Below are positions 33,029 through 43,368 of a stretch of 64,000 nucleotides of DNA, piece by piece (position 1 is the stretch's first letter; the number at the start of each line of letters is the position of its first letter). The position numbers were made by a program, and so were the translations under genes. Source of the DNA: Clostridiales bacterium (GTDB lineage Bacteria > Bacillota > Clostridia > Lachnospirales > Lachnospiraceae); contig JAATFT010000091.1 of assembly GCA_015655075.1 (NCBI GenBank), positions 124,001-188,000 on the forward strand, written 5' to 3'. The notes under the pieces were generated by a model. The model was not told the DNA's origin, searched no databases, and was given only the letters and a program-made list of their open reading frames with translations.

Positions 33029-33220
33029 CTACTCCTGGGGCTCTTTTCTTGTAATCTGGCGGATGTATTTTTCCGCCTGTTTCCTCGGAATCATGATCTG
33101 ATGTCCGCAGCCTAAGCATTTTAAGCGGAAATCCATGCCTACCCTTAAAACCTCCCACTGGCTGCTGCCGCAGGGATGCTGTTTTTTTAATTTTAAAATG
33201 TCGCCAATTTGTATATCCAT
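33029..33220 (-). CDS. DUF951-family small protein
   Basis: 63 residues, M-D-I-Q-I-G-D-I-L-K-L-K-K-Q-H-P-C-G-S-S, then VGMDFRLKCLGCGHQIMIPRKQAEKYIRQI. This matches the small DUF951 family common in Firmicutes, with a CxxC and conserved H-P-C-G. GGAGG precedes the ATG. Function unknown; in other genomes it often neighbours chromosome-partition or MscS genes. An overlapping longer frame (33018-33263) is a shadow. Confidence 0.85.
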   Translation of the reverse strand: MDIQIGDILKLKKQHPCGSSQWEVLRVGMDFRLKCLGCGHQIMIPRKQAEKYIRQITRKEPQE

Positions 33221-33481
33221 GATTATCCTCCTTTTTAATCCCGATTCTAATGTCTTTTTTCAATCAAGTCACATGTTCCATTTATATGAGAAAAATTTTC
33301 TGAAAAATAAAATAAATTTCCTCTTGCATTTTATTTCCGTATGATGTAGTATACTTTTATAGATTATGTGGTTTTAATTACTACTTCATGCAATTTCCAT
33401 GACTAATTGTAATGAAAACAAAAAATTTTACAAATACTAGTACATAATTAAATTATATATAATTAAGAAAGGATTGATGTT

Positions 33482-34153
33482 ATGGTAAAAAAAATTATGA
33501 ATCCCAAGGATCCCGGGAGTGCAATCACTCATTTTATCGGTATGCTGATGGCAGCCTTTGCTGCACTTCCGTTATTGTTTAAGGCTTCCAAGGCACCGGA
33601 TCCGATACATTTTATCTCCTTAGGTATTTTTGCGCTCAGTATGATATTATTATATACCGCAAGCACAGTATATCATACCTTTGATTTATCTGACAAGATT
33701 AACCGCCGTTTAAAAAAATTTGATCACATGATGATTTTTATACTAATTGCAGGGACCTATACTCCCGTATGTCTAATTGTTTTAAACGGTCCGGTAGGAA
33801 TCGGACTACTGATCCTGATTTGGAGTATGGCAGTATTAGGCATATGTTTAAAAGCTTTTTGGGTATATTGTCCGAAATGGGTATCTTCCATCATCTATAT
33901 TGCCATGGGATGGACTTGTGTTCTGACTTTCTCTCCTTTGCTCGACGCTCTGCCAAAAGGTGCTTTCAACTGGCTGCTTGCCGGCGGTATCATCTATACG
34001 GTGGGCGGAGTAATATATGCATTAAAGCTTCCCATTTTTAATAACCGGCACAAATATTTCGGTTCTCATGAAATTTTTCATTTATTCTGCCTGGGCGGCA
34101 GTGCCTGCCATTTTATACTGATGTATAAATTCGTTGCGCTTATGCCATTGTGA
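33482..34153 (+). CDS. Hemolysin III / PAQR-family membrane protein
   Basis: 223 residues with seven predicted helices. Conserved metal-site motifs: DPGSAITHFIGM near the N-terminus, TASTVYHTFD and HKYFGSHEIFHLFCLGGSACHF near the C-terminus (Ser/His/Asp). The family is related to adiponectin-type hydrolase receptors; bacterial function is uncertain. Start ATG 33482 after AAAGGATTG. The PerR-like gene lies 65 nt downstream with its own promoter. Confidence 0.93.
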   Translation: MVKKIMNPKDPGSAITHFIGMLMAAFAALPLLFKASKAPDPIHFISLGIFALSMILLYTASTVYHTFDLSDKINRRLKKFDHMMIFILIAGTYTPVCLIVLNGPVGIGLLILIWSMAVLGICLKAFWVYCPKWVSSIIYIAMGWTCVLTFSPLLDALPKGAFNWLLAGGIIYTVGGVIYALKLPIFNNRHKYFGSHEIFHLFCLGGSACHFILMYKFVALMPL

Positions 34154-34188
34154 TACATCTTGACATATCTTCCCTCATGTGGTAGCTT

Positions 34189-34207
34189 GATAATGGTTAC
34201 TATTATC
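34189..34207. promoter_or_regulatory. Fur/PerR-type box overlapping the ribosome site of the PerR-like gene
   Basis: GATAAT-N7-ATTATC, a 19-bp inverted repeat of Fur/PerR character. A TTGACA (34160-34165) lies 17 nt before TAGCTT just upstream. The operator ends at the GGAGGTG ribosome site, so it would cover the transcription start: likely autoregulation. Confidence 0.6.
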
Positions 34208-34218
34208 GGAGGTGAGAT

Positions 34219-34608
34219 ATGTCCACTACTAAATTCAGCCGTCAGCGTGAATCCATCAAAGAATACTTGCGTAATACCAAAGAACATCCTACTGCAGATA
34301 CCATATATATGAAAATTCGTGAAAAATATCCCAACATAAGTTTAGGTACCGTATATCGTAATTTAAATTTGCTGGTTGAGCACGGAGAGATTATAAAATT
34401 ATCTACTGGTAACGGAAGTGATCGCTTTGACGGTAATGCTGCGCCCCATTATCATTTTATATGTACCGAATGCTCTGCCGTTGAGGATTTAGAAATACCC
34501 GAAGAAGTTTTCGATCAACTGAATGAATTGGCCGGAAAAGGCTTTAGCGGTAAAATAGAGGGCAGTAGTACGTTTTTTTATGGTAAATGTAAAAATTGCC
34601 TATCTTAA
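34219..34608 (+). CDS. Fur-family regulator, PerR-like
   Basis: 129 residues. Winged helix (SRQRESIKEYLRNTKEHPTADTIYMKIREKYPNISLGTVYRNLNLLVEHGEI), regulatory-metal region DGNAAPHYHFICTECSAVEDL, and the structural zinc pairs C-T-E-C and C-K-N-C at the end. The lack of long His-rich segments favours PerR over Fur. It senses peroxide or iron and represses defence/iron genes. Its own promoter carries a Fur/PerR box. It is a possible trans-regulator of the iron block at 1-10.7 kb, although that block's palindrome is of a different type. Confidence 0.92.
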   Translation: MSTTKFSRQRESIKEYLRNTKEHPTADTIYMKIREKYPNISLGTVYRNLNLLVEHGEIIKLSTGNGSDRFDGNAAPHYHFICTECSAVEDLEIPEEVFDQLNELAGKGFSGKIEGSSTFFYGKCKNCLS

Positions 34609-34640
34609 TTTACAAAAATTGTTTATCATAAACTGCAATT

Positions 34641-34700
34641 GATAGATAATATGTATGTTGCTCGGATTTATGGGGCGGCTGGATATTATCTATCTTTTTT
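34641..34700 (+). terminator. Terminator after the PerR-like gene
   Basis: GATAGATAATAT (34641-34652) pairs with ATATTATCTATC (34683-34694), then TTTTTT. The 30-nt loop is GC-rich. The remaining spacer to 35086 is AT-rich and carries no further gene. Confidence 0.8.
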
Positions 34701-35014
34701 ATTGAATTAATTATCTTTTTATACTTTGAGACCATTATTCCCCCCCTGTAATCTTCATCTGGCATAGGGGTAAACAACAATATCTTTAATTTCATCTAAA
34801 ATCTTGTAATTTCAGCCGATCTCCCATGACATAAATCATCCGTTTGCAGATGATTTACTGCCTTAAATCAGGGTGCGAAAAATATGTTTTTTTGTTTTTC
34901 ACACTATCCCCTCTTAATTTTTATATGATGTGACAATGTAACAGTAAAAATAGAATTAAAGCAAGAAAATGTGATACAAAAAGTCAAAAAACCCTAATAG
35001 GATTGTAAGTTTAA

Positions 35015-36547
<1,533 letters not shown>

Positions 36548-37846
36548 ATGAAGATATCAGATAAATTGGTTGACACTATGGGTGAAATTGCCAATAAAAT
36601 CAGCGGGAATATATATCTTTTAGCAATCAGGGAATCATTTGTGGTTAACATGCCGTTAATTATAACCGGCTCTTTTGCAACACTTTTTTCAGGTGTAATA
36701 TGCTCTACAACAAGCGGATTGGCCCAGTTTAAAGGCTTTGAGTTTTTAGCAGGCTTTACAACTTTATTTTCGGCAATAAGCTATGCATGTATCAACCTGC
36801 TTGCATTGTTTATCTGTTACTTAATCGGTTCATCCCTCGGAAGGGCAAAAGGATTAAATGATAAATTTACAGGGCTTTTAGCAATTGCTTCCTATGTCAT
36901 AACAACACCAACGCAGACAACAATTGAAGTGGACAATGTTGCACAGGTGGTCAATAATGTATTGGTTAATACCAATACAAACGCACAGGGCTTATTCACC
37001 GCAATGCTTATTGCCATCTTATCTGTTTCACTATTTTCATCATTTATGAAAAACAAAAAATTAGTACTTAAAATGCCCTCTTCCGTACCCGCCTCTATTG
37101 CAGAATCATTTTCAGCACTGATCCCAACCATATTAACTATTTTTTCAATTTCCTTAATAGCCTTTATTTTTAAGGCAATATTCGGCTTATATATATCTGA
37201 GGCGGTATTTAAACTTTTACAGGCTCCGTTGATAGGCGTAATGCAGCATCCCGCAGGAATTTTAATTATCATATTGGTTACACAGATTTTCTGGTTTTTC
37301 GGATTACATGGCGCCAATATTACAAGTGCAATCCGGGAGCCTTTAATGCTGGCGGCTCTAGCAACGAATGCAGACTTGGTTGCCAACGGATTACAGCCTA
37401 CAATGAATGTCGCAAGGCCATTCTGGAGCATGTACTGTACTATCGGCGGCTCCGGATGCACATGGGGACTTTTGATTGCAATTTATTTATTTTCCAAGAG
37501 GGAGGATTACAGGATAATCGCAAAATTATCAACGGTACCGGCTGTTTTTACCATCAATGAACCTGTGATTTTTGGATTGCCCCTGGTACTGAATCCAATA
37601 TTCATGATACCGTTTATTTTAACTCCCCTGGTTTCAGCCTCCATAGGATATGCCTCTACAGCACTTGGATTTGCCGGAAGGGCATTTGTTGAAGTTCCCT
37701 GGACAACACCTGTTTTCCTGAATGCGTTTTTAGCTACAGGGGGAAGTGTTGGCGCAATTATTACACAGGCAGTTTGCCTTGCGGTGTCAATATTAATATA
37801 CGCTCCATTTGTTAAAATAGCAAATAAAAAGGAATTTCTGCAATAG
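36548..37846 (+). CDS. PTS lactose/cellobiose-type EIIC permease
   Basis: 432-residue membrane component (CelB-like) with about ten helices. It contains the substrate-loop FWFFGLHGANI and the INEPVIFGLPLVLNPIFMIPF motif typical of the family. It translocates and presents a beta-glucoside such as cellobiose for phosphorylation by EIIB. ATG 36548 begins right after the glucosidase stop, with AGGAGGT before it. Confidence 0.95.
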   Translation: MKISDKLVDTMGEIANKISGNIYLLAIRESFVVNMPLIITGSFATLFSGVICSTTSGLAQFKGFEFLAGFTTLFSAISYACINLLALFICYLIGSSLGRAKGLNDKFTGLLAIASYVITTPTQTTIEVDNVAQVVNNVLVNTNTNAQGLFTAMLIAILSVSLFSSFMKNKKLVLKMPSSVPASIAESFSALIPTILTIFSISLIAFIFKAIFGLYISEAVFKLLQAPLIGVMQHPAGILIIILVTQIFWFFGLHGANITSAIREPLMLAALATNADLVANGLQPTMNVARPFWSMYCTIGGSGCTWGLLIAIYLFSKREDYRIIAKLSTVPAVFTINEPVIFGLPLVLNPIFMIPFILTPLVSASIGYASTALGFAGRAFVEVPWTTPVFLNAFLATGGSVGAIITQAVCLAVSILIYAPFVKIANKKEFLQ

Positions 37847-37923
37847 CAGGAGCCTTTACTTGAGAATACCCATAGTGTATACTTTTAGTATCAATAAAAT
37901 ATTGGATTGTGAGTAGGTGGGTG

Positions 37924-38772
37924 ATGAATCTAATACAAAAAATGAAAAGTAAAGAGGGGTTTACAAGTACTGAGGCAGCAATTGCCGATTATATTCTAAA
38001 GTGTCCGGAAGTAATATTGTCCACTACAACCAGGGATATTGCGAAAAATACATTTACAAGCCCGACTACAATAGTCCGGTTTTGCCATAAATTAGGCCTT
38101 GACGGCTTTCCTCAGTTTAAAATACGGTTGTCAGCGGAAATGAGTGCGGCGGGAAACGTCGACAATAACATTGACATTACTCCCGTCCAAAAAGGGGACT
38201 CCCTTTATAAAATAATTAACCGGGTTAAAGAAATAGAAACGACGGCAATTGATGAAACAAAGTCTTCCTTGAAGTATGAACAGATTTCAGAAGTGATTTC
38301 CCTGATAGATAAAGCCTCGGAAATTGATTTATACGGATCCGGTATGAATTTAAATGTAGCTCATGAAGCAGCCTATTTATTTATGCGTTTGGGGAAAAAA
38401 GCAAATGTATCGGAATACTCAAATGTTCAGATGAATCAGATATTTTACTCGGATAAAGGGCACCTGGCTATTATTTTAAGCCATTCCGGTGAAACGGTCA
38501 GATGTATAGAGACAGTTAAGATATTACGCAAGAAGAAAACGAAGACCGTTTGTTTATGCGGCTATATGAATTCCAAACTGTCACTGCTTTGCGACGTGAG
38601 TATCTATATAAAACCCGGAAAGCGTTTCATTGATATGGGGCCATTATTTTTCTCAACTTCGACCAGATATGTATTATATATTTTATTTGCGGTATTATTT
38701 GCTGAAAATTATGATGCAAATATGGAAAGATTTGAAGAATATATAAAGATAACGTCGACATTGGATTATTAA
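37924..38772 (+). CDS. RpiR-family regulator (HTH plus SIS domain)
   Basis: About 282 residues: an RpiR helix-turn-helix (about 1-77; FTSTEAAIADYILKCPEVILSTTTRDIAKNTFTSPTTIVRFCHKLGLDGFPQFK) and a SIS sugar-phosphate-binding domain (DLYGSGMNLNVAHEAAYLFMRLGK; AIILSHSGETVRCIETVKILRKKK). It likely senses a phosphorylated sugar and controls this PTS operon. The start is uncertain: ATG 37924 has AGGTGG close by, GTG 37909 is in frame upstream. Confidence 0.9.
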   Translation: MNLIQKMKSKEGFTSTEAAIADYILKCPEVILSTTTRDIAKNTFTSPTTIVRFCHKLGLDGFPQFKIRLSAEMSAAGNVDNNIDITPVQKGDSLYKIINRVKEIETTAIDETKSSLKYEQISEVISLIDKASEIDLYGSGMNLNVAHEAAYLFMRLGKKANVSEYSNVQMNQIFYSDKGHLAIILSHSGETVRCIETVKILRKKKTKTVCLCGYMNSKLSLLCDVSIYIKPGKRFIDMGPLFFSTSTRYVLYILFAVLFAENYDANMERFEEYIKITSTLDY

Positions 38773-38790
38773 GAAAGCAGAGGTATTTAA

Positions 38791-39096
38791 ATGAAAAACA
38801 TATTATTGGTTTGCTCCGCAGGCATGTCAACAGGCATGATTGTTAAAAAAATGGAGGCCGTAGCCGCGGAAGAAGGTATTGAAGCTAAAATCTGGGCGGT
38901 AGGAGATTCCGTATCAGCAGAACATATTCCCAATGCTGATGTGGTATTAGTCGGGCCTCAGGTACGTTTTTTAGTTAAGAAACTTCAGGAAATGGCAGGC
39001 AATAAACCAGTTAAAGCCATCGATATGGCCGATTATGGAAAAATGGACGGAAAGAAAATTTTACACATGGCAATAGATTTAATTGATACTAATTAG
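38791..39096 (+). CDS. PTS lactose/cellobiose-type EIIB
   Basis: 101-residue cytoplasmic component with the phosphorylated Cys8 in LLVCSAGMSTGMIVKKM. It passes phosphate from EIIA to the sugar bound by EIIC. ATG is preceded by AGCAGAGG. It sits between the regulator and EIIA genes. Confidence 0.94.
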   Translation: MKNILLVCSAGMSTGMIVKKMEAVAAEEGIEAKIWAVGDSVSAEHIPNADVVLVGPQVRFLVKKLQEMAGNKPVKAIDMADYGKMDGKKILHMAIDLIDTN

Positions 39097-39112
39097 TCAG
39101 GAGATATAAAAA

Positions 39113-39436
39113 ATGATGAATGAAGAGATGGAAGAGTTTCTGGTAACTATCATTTCTAATGTAGGAGCGGCACGCAGCTGCTATATCGAAGCCATCCACG
39201 ATGCAAAGGCAGGGAATTTTCATAAGGCAAAAGAATTGATTAAAGAAGGGGAATCCCTTTTCTACTTGGGACATGAGGCACATTTAAAATTATTGTCCCA
39301 GGAGGGAACAAAAAACGGCTGTCCCATATATTTAATTACCTTGCATGCAGAAGATCAATTAATGAGCGCAGAAGGGTTTCATATTATTGCACAGGAATTT
39401 ATGGATGTTTACGAGAGTATTCATGCAAAGCAGTGA
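39113..39436 (+). CDS. PTS lactose/cellobiose-type EIIA
   Basis: 107-residue helical component; the active His78 lies in ITLHAEDQLM and the structural motif NVGAARSCYIEAIHDAK is typical. It accepts phosphate from HPr. Ribosome site CAGGAG. Last gene of the operon, completing the A, B and C set. Confidence 0.93.
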   Translation: MMNEEMEEFLVTIISNVGAARSCYIEAIHDAKAGNFHKAKELIKEGESLFYLGHEAHLKLLSQEGTKNGCPIYLITLHAEDQLMSAEGFHIIAQEFMDVYESIHAKQ

Positions 39437-39507
39437 CAGTGGAGTCTGCGCCGGTATGCAAGCGGCGCAAATGAACCCAAAAGAGAAAACGAACGCGGCC
39501 AGATAAA

Positions 39508-39781
39508 GGATACTGGATTAATCTAATAGCGGGTATCGTTTGTTTTTGGGGATGCTTTTACTGTCTATTGCATTTTTTCTTTATACAAAACGGCACTATC
39601 ATAAAATTAAAGAGCTGACCGGCTATGCTATCTTCGCAGTATATCCACGGGAAATTACTATATGGACGTTCGGGATAATCGGGAGGGTGAACTTAGCATA
39701 CTGAAAAATGAAATTTATAAGATAGTTCATATCCTATCGGAGTGGTTGGCTCCTCGCTTCAACCAAAAACTCATTTGGTAA
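39508..39781 (+). pseudogene. Decayed sensor histidine kinase fragment
   Basis: Pieces of one kinase in three frames: GYWINLIAGIV, then LFLGMLLLSIAFFLYTKRHYHKIKEL (a membrane helix and following basic segment), then STGNYYMDVRDNREGELSILKNEIYKIV, the HAMP/linker region that precedes the phospho-acceptor helix in many clostridial kinases. It stops at 39779 with no kinase domain. Two frameshifts and truncation make it non-functional. Confidence 0.65.
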
Positions 39782-39840
39782 CCAATGTTCTGCTTTATCT
39801 GCAAAATCACCCGATTACCCCTTAAAAGGTTCATATGCCT

Positions 39841-40737
39841 TTACAGTTGTTCATCTACTGTTAGCCCCTTTAAATCCTCATTGAGTAATTTTTCTTTATC
39901 CGCCATGACCATAATTTCTCTGTGTAATTTATCCCAATCGGCGTCTGCTTTTTGTGCCTGCTCCATCGGGGCAGTGTTGCTCTTATGTTCCTGGGCGCTC
40001 CCTTTGTCGGCAGCTTTTGAAGCTTCTTCCTGCTTCTCTTTTTCCTTATCTTTTATTTCTTCTGCTTTATCCACGTCTTCTTCTATCGTATCATCTATAT
40101 TATCTTTCGCTTCCCCCAACAGTCCGCCGGCGAATTCCCTGCTTGCGGCATCCAATATCTTTTGTGAGTCCTTACGTGCATCAAACATAGGGTGGGTCTT
40201 TAATCTGTCTAATTGAATTGCTTCAATCGTTCTATTTTCATTCGCTATGGCTTCGTTGGCACTATCAAGCCTTATTCTCCAGGTCGATTCCATATCCTGA
40301 TATTCCAGTGCCGCCTTTTGGTATTCGGTAAATAATTCCTTGTCTTTTTGTTCTTCGCCTTCACCATCAATACCATACGTTTCTTTTAATTCCTGTTTCA
40401 GGCCTTTAATACGGTTCAATTCGTTTGCCGCCTCTTTGGCCTCTTCTTTTAACGCTTCGGCATTACTGCGGTGTGTATCAACAATTTCATCAATTTTTTG
40501 TTCACCCGCAAAGGCATCCGTCAGAATTTTTATCGCATTCTTTTTCAACTGTTCTTTTTTGGCGTATATATCATTTGAACCAAGCTTTAAATCTGCGGCA
40601 TAAATGGTATCTGTATTCTTCTTCTGTTTATTATTATCAATAGCCCCTTGTTCATCCTGCGTCTTTTCATTTACAGTTGCACTTTGAGAGTAAGCTGTCC
40701 TATCATTATTCTGTCCGCTTATTTTTACCGTTACCAT
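39841..40737 (-). CDS. Acidic coiled-coil hypothetical protein
   Basis: 298 residues from ATG 40737 (GAGGAG ribosome site; a longer frame begins at 40770). No signal peptide or membrane helix. Highly charged, Lys/Glu/Ala-rich with long helical stretches (about 75-300), for example KKEQLKKNAIKILTDAFAGE and DKAEEIKDKEKEKQEEASK. The N-terminal 60 residues are Gln/Asn/Thr-rich and likely disordered. No family recognised. Monocistronic between a kinase relic and a repeat element. Confidence 0.7.
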   Translation of the reverse strand: MVTVKISGQNNDRTAYSQSATVNEKTQDEQGAIDNNKQKKNTDTIYAADLKLGSNDIYAKKEQLKKNAIKILTDAFAGEQKIDEIVDTHRSNAEALKEEAKEAANELNRIKGLKQELKETYGIDGEGEEQKDKELFTEYQKAALEYQDMESTWRIRLDSANEAIANENRTIEAIQLDRLKTHPMFDARKDSQKILDAASREFAGGLLGEAKDNIDDTIEEDVDKAEEIKDKEKEKQEEASKAADKGSAQEHKSNTAPMEQAQKADADWDKLHREIMVMADKEKLLNEDLKGLTVDEQL

Positions 40738-40908
40738 TGTCTGAATCTCCTCATTTCTTCTAGATGCCATTTGTCAGTAATTATTATTATTATCGGCAAA
40801 ATAACAGGATAACTTAACCCTTCGGTTATTTTCAGGGTATTCATTAACAATCAAAAAAAGAGGCTGTTTCATAAAGAAATGCACCGGCCTATGCTTATCA
40901 GCTCCACC

Positions 40909-41045
40909 AGAGCGTGTTTGAAAAATGCTTGTGGTCGGGTTGGACGCTCCACTTTGTGGGAGGCAAGGAGCAATTTTGGGTGCGTAGTGGTGCTACGCTC
41001 CCAAAATCGCGACGCAGAATACCGACAAGTGGGGCGGTCAAAGCG
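40909..41045. repeat. Dispersed inverted-repeat element, copy D (right end lost)
   Basis: Begins AGAGCGTGTTTGAAAAATGC, with the internal self-complementary core (GGGTGCGTAG...CTACGCTCCC) intact. The right terminal repeat seen in copies B and C is absent; similarity fades after about 41045. Confidence 0.8.
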
Positions 41046-41093
41046 GATATTCCGGGTCCGCTATGCTGCTTGCCCATAACCATATCAGCTTGT

Positions 41094-41126
41094 CAGGTAA
41101 ATACCATCTTTGCTGGTATTTACCTG
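41094..41126 (-). terminator. Hairpin after the CGTase-like gene
   Basis: Perfect 12-bp stem CAGGTAAATACC / GGTATTTACCTG with a 9-nt loop, 23 nt past the gene's stop. The T-tract is poor, so it may rather protect the mRNA 3' end. Confidence 0.6.
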
Positions 41127-41148
41127 CAAAAGCAGTCCGAAGGTTTGT

Positions 41149-43323
41149 TTAATTCTGCCAGTCCACCGTAACCGTAGCCGTTCCTCCTGTGGGAGTTGTC
41201 ACCGTGTGATTATTTCCGCTTTCCCAGACCGCGCTGCCGCTGCCGTCAACCTTAATAAATTTATATTCCATGGTTGTTCCGGCGGGAACGGATACATCAT
41301 AAAACCAGGTCGGATAAGTACCAATGGTAGGTGTATTATTAAAAAACGGTCCTATTGCCTTATCCGTACTCCAGCTGCCCAATTCATATACGTTTCCTAC
41401 CAGGTATATATTGGTTCCATAGGAGGTGGCGGCATTATTTACGATAAACCGGACTGCCGTCTGGGAGCCTGTCAGCACTTCAAAGCCGGCATAAGTATTG
41501 CTTGCTGCATTTAAGGCGGTTTTTACCTGAATGTCATACAGCCCGGCAGTCACCTCCGGAACCGTAACTGTTATTCTGCTGTCACTCCAGGACTGTACCC
41601 GGCCTGCCGCCGTACCGAAATAAACCTGGCCTGCCGCCGTGCCAAACCCTCTGCCTGTTATTGTAACGGTATTGCCGGCCTTCCCCATCATAGGATCTAC
41701 ATTGCCGATATCCGGGGTATTTACGGAGGACCGGGTATACTGCCATACCATGGATTCCCCCGGGCCTAAGGTAAATGGCGCAACCCCGCCTGACGATACC
41801 GTAATGCTCTCCCCTCCTAAAATACCTTCCAGGACATCCGTATAGGTTCCGGCCGGTAAATCAGTGAGCAGCCCTGTGATGTTATATCCCATATTCTGGT
41901 TCCGGTTCACCGCCGTTAAGACAACACTGCCTGCAAATTCTCTTTCATAAATATATACGTCGTCATTCGTCCAGCGTTCACGGGTTGTCCCGTATGCAAG
42001 TGCAGGATTCGTTTTCCTTAAGGGAGCCAGCTTGCTGATAACCTGATAAGCCGTTGTGTTTACAGAAAATGACGGCATATCTGCCCTGTTATCCGGGTCC
42101 GCGCTTCCCGTAGCATACTGTTCCGAACCATAGTAAACAGTCGGCACCCCTCTTGAGGTCAGTAAAATTACATAAGCATTTTCAACGTCTCTTTGATCGT
42201 TACCGGTCAGTGTCATAAATCTGCTCATGTCATGGCTGTCAATAAAAGTAACCTGGTCGTTTACCTCCTCAAAATCAATTTCCGTATCTTCGATAACTCC
42301 GTTTAAGTCCGTCATGGTTCCCGCACCGCTAAAAGCATTCCGTACTCCATTTGCAAATCGAAAATCCAGGAGGCTCATGCCGCTGTTATTGGAAAAGCTC
42401 TCCATCTGTCCGTCTTTGCTTGTGGAGCCTGTAAACCATTCGCCAAATACAAATACCGGATTTTTTTCATAGATATCGCTCAGCCAGTTTTTCTGCCAGC
42501 CTTCCGCCATATGCTTCACCGCATCCACACGGATTCCGTCAACACCCAGATCCAGCCATAAATCAATGGCCTCCTTCATATAAGCGTCCACCGTGCCGTT
42601 CATATGGTTTAAATCGGCCAGTCCGTACATGCTGTGATAGATTCCGTTCTCATAAGTACTGAAATCCGTCCAGCTTTCATGATTAAATATATTGCCGGTA
42701 TCCGTGGTAAATCCGCTTATTAATGTGCCGTCCCGATACAGCCTGCCGTCTTCCGGAAAAACCGTCGTACCGTATTCGGCAGTAGAAGTGTGATTTGGCA
42801 CAAAATCAATTACCACCTTAATTCCCTTATCATGGGCGGTTTGAACGAATTCCCGGAATTCCCCCATGCTTCCGAAGCTGGAATTCGTGCGGAAGAAATC
42901 CCTTGCCCAATAGCCATGGTAGGAAGCCGTATTATTGGACGGGTCCATGGTCGTAATATTTTCAGCCGGCGATGAAATCCAAAGGGCGGTAACACCCAAA
43001 TCCGTAAAATACCCATCGTTTAGTTTATCCATAATACCGGACCAGTCCCCGCCATGGTATTTTCTTAAATTACCCGTATCAAATATGCTGCCGTCCGGAT
43101 TGTTGGACAAATCCCCGTCCAAAAAGCGGTCCGTTACAATCTGATAAATAACGTCGGTTGAGAAGCTGGCCGAATTGGACACCAGGGCATCTTCCAAGGC
43201 CGCAGAACCAAATACGGGCATTTCATTTTTACCGGCAAAAATACCGGATAAAACCAATACCAAAGCAATACTAAATGTCATTTTTCCAAAATATTTTTTC
43301 GCAAATTCTCTTTTTCCCATCAT
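41149..43323 (-). CDS. Secreted GH13 cyclodextrin glucanotransferase-like amylase with CBM20
   Basis: 724 residues in the five-domain CGTase order: signal peptide (1-about 40), catalytic barrel with nucleophile Asp267 (DGIRVDAVKH), acid/base Glu295 (FVFGEWF) and Asp365 (FIDSHD), domain C to about 520, an IPT/TIG domain (about 525-610) and a C-terminal starch-binding CBM20 (about 620-724, ending TVTVDWQN). The subsite region YGLADLNH is present. It attacks starch outside the cell and may form cyclodextrins or maltodextrins; CGTase versus maltogenic amylase cannot be settled by eye. Last gene of the maltodextrin operon. Confidence 0.9.
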   Translation of the reverse strand: MMGKREFAKKYFGKMTFSIALVLVLSGIFAGKNEMPVFGSAALEDALVSNSASFSTDVIYQIVTDRFLDGDLSNNPDGSIFDTGNLRKYHGGDWSGIMDKLNDGYFTDLGVTALWISSPAENITTMDPSNNTASYHGYWARDFFRTNSSFGSMGEFREFVQTAHDKGIKVVIDFVPNHTSTAEYGTTVFPEDGRLYRDGTLISGFTTDTGNIFNHESWTDFSTYENGIYHSMYGLADLNHMNGTVDAYMKEAIDLWLDLGVDGIRVDAVKHMAEGWQKNWLSDIYEKNPVFVFGEWFTGSTSKDGQMESFSNNSGMSLLDFRFANGVRNAFSGAGTMTDLNGVIEDTEIDFEEVNDQVTFIDSHDMSRFMTLTGNDQRDVENAYVILLTSRGVPTVYYGSEQYATGSADPDNRADMPSFSVNTTAYQVISKLAPLRKTNPALAYGTTRERWTNDDVYIYEREFAGSVVLTAVNRNQNMGYNITGLLTDLPAGTYTDVLEGILGGESITVSSGGVAPFTLGPGESMVWQYTRSSVNTPDIGNVDPMMGKAGNTVTITGRGFGTAAGQVYFGTAAGRVQSWSDSRITVTVPEVTAGLYDIQVKTALNAASNTYAGFEVLTGSQTAVRFIVNNAATSYGTNIYLVGNVYELGSWSTDKAIGPFFNNTPTIGTYPTWFYDVSVPAGTTMEYKFIKVDGSGSAVWESGNNHTVTTPTGGTATVTVDWQN

Positions 43324-43368
43324 TATATAACCTCTCCCTTACAATCGTCTTTTTTGGTAACCTGATAC

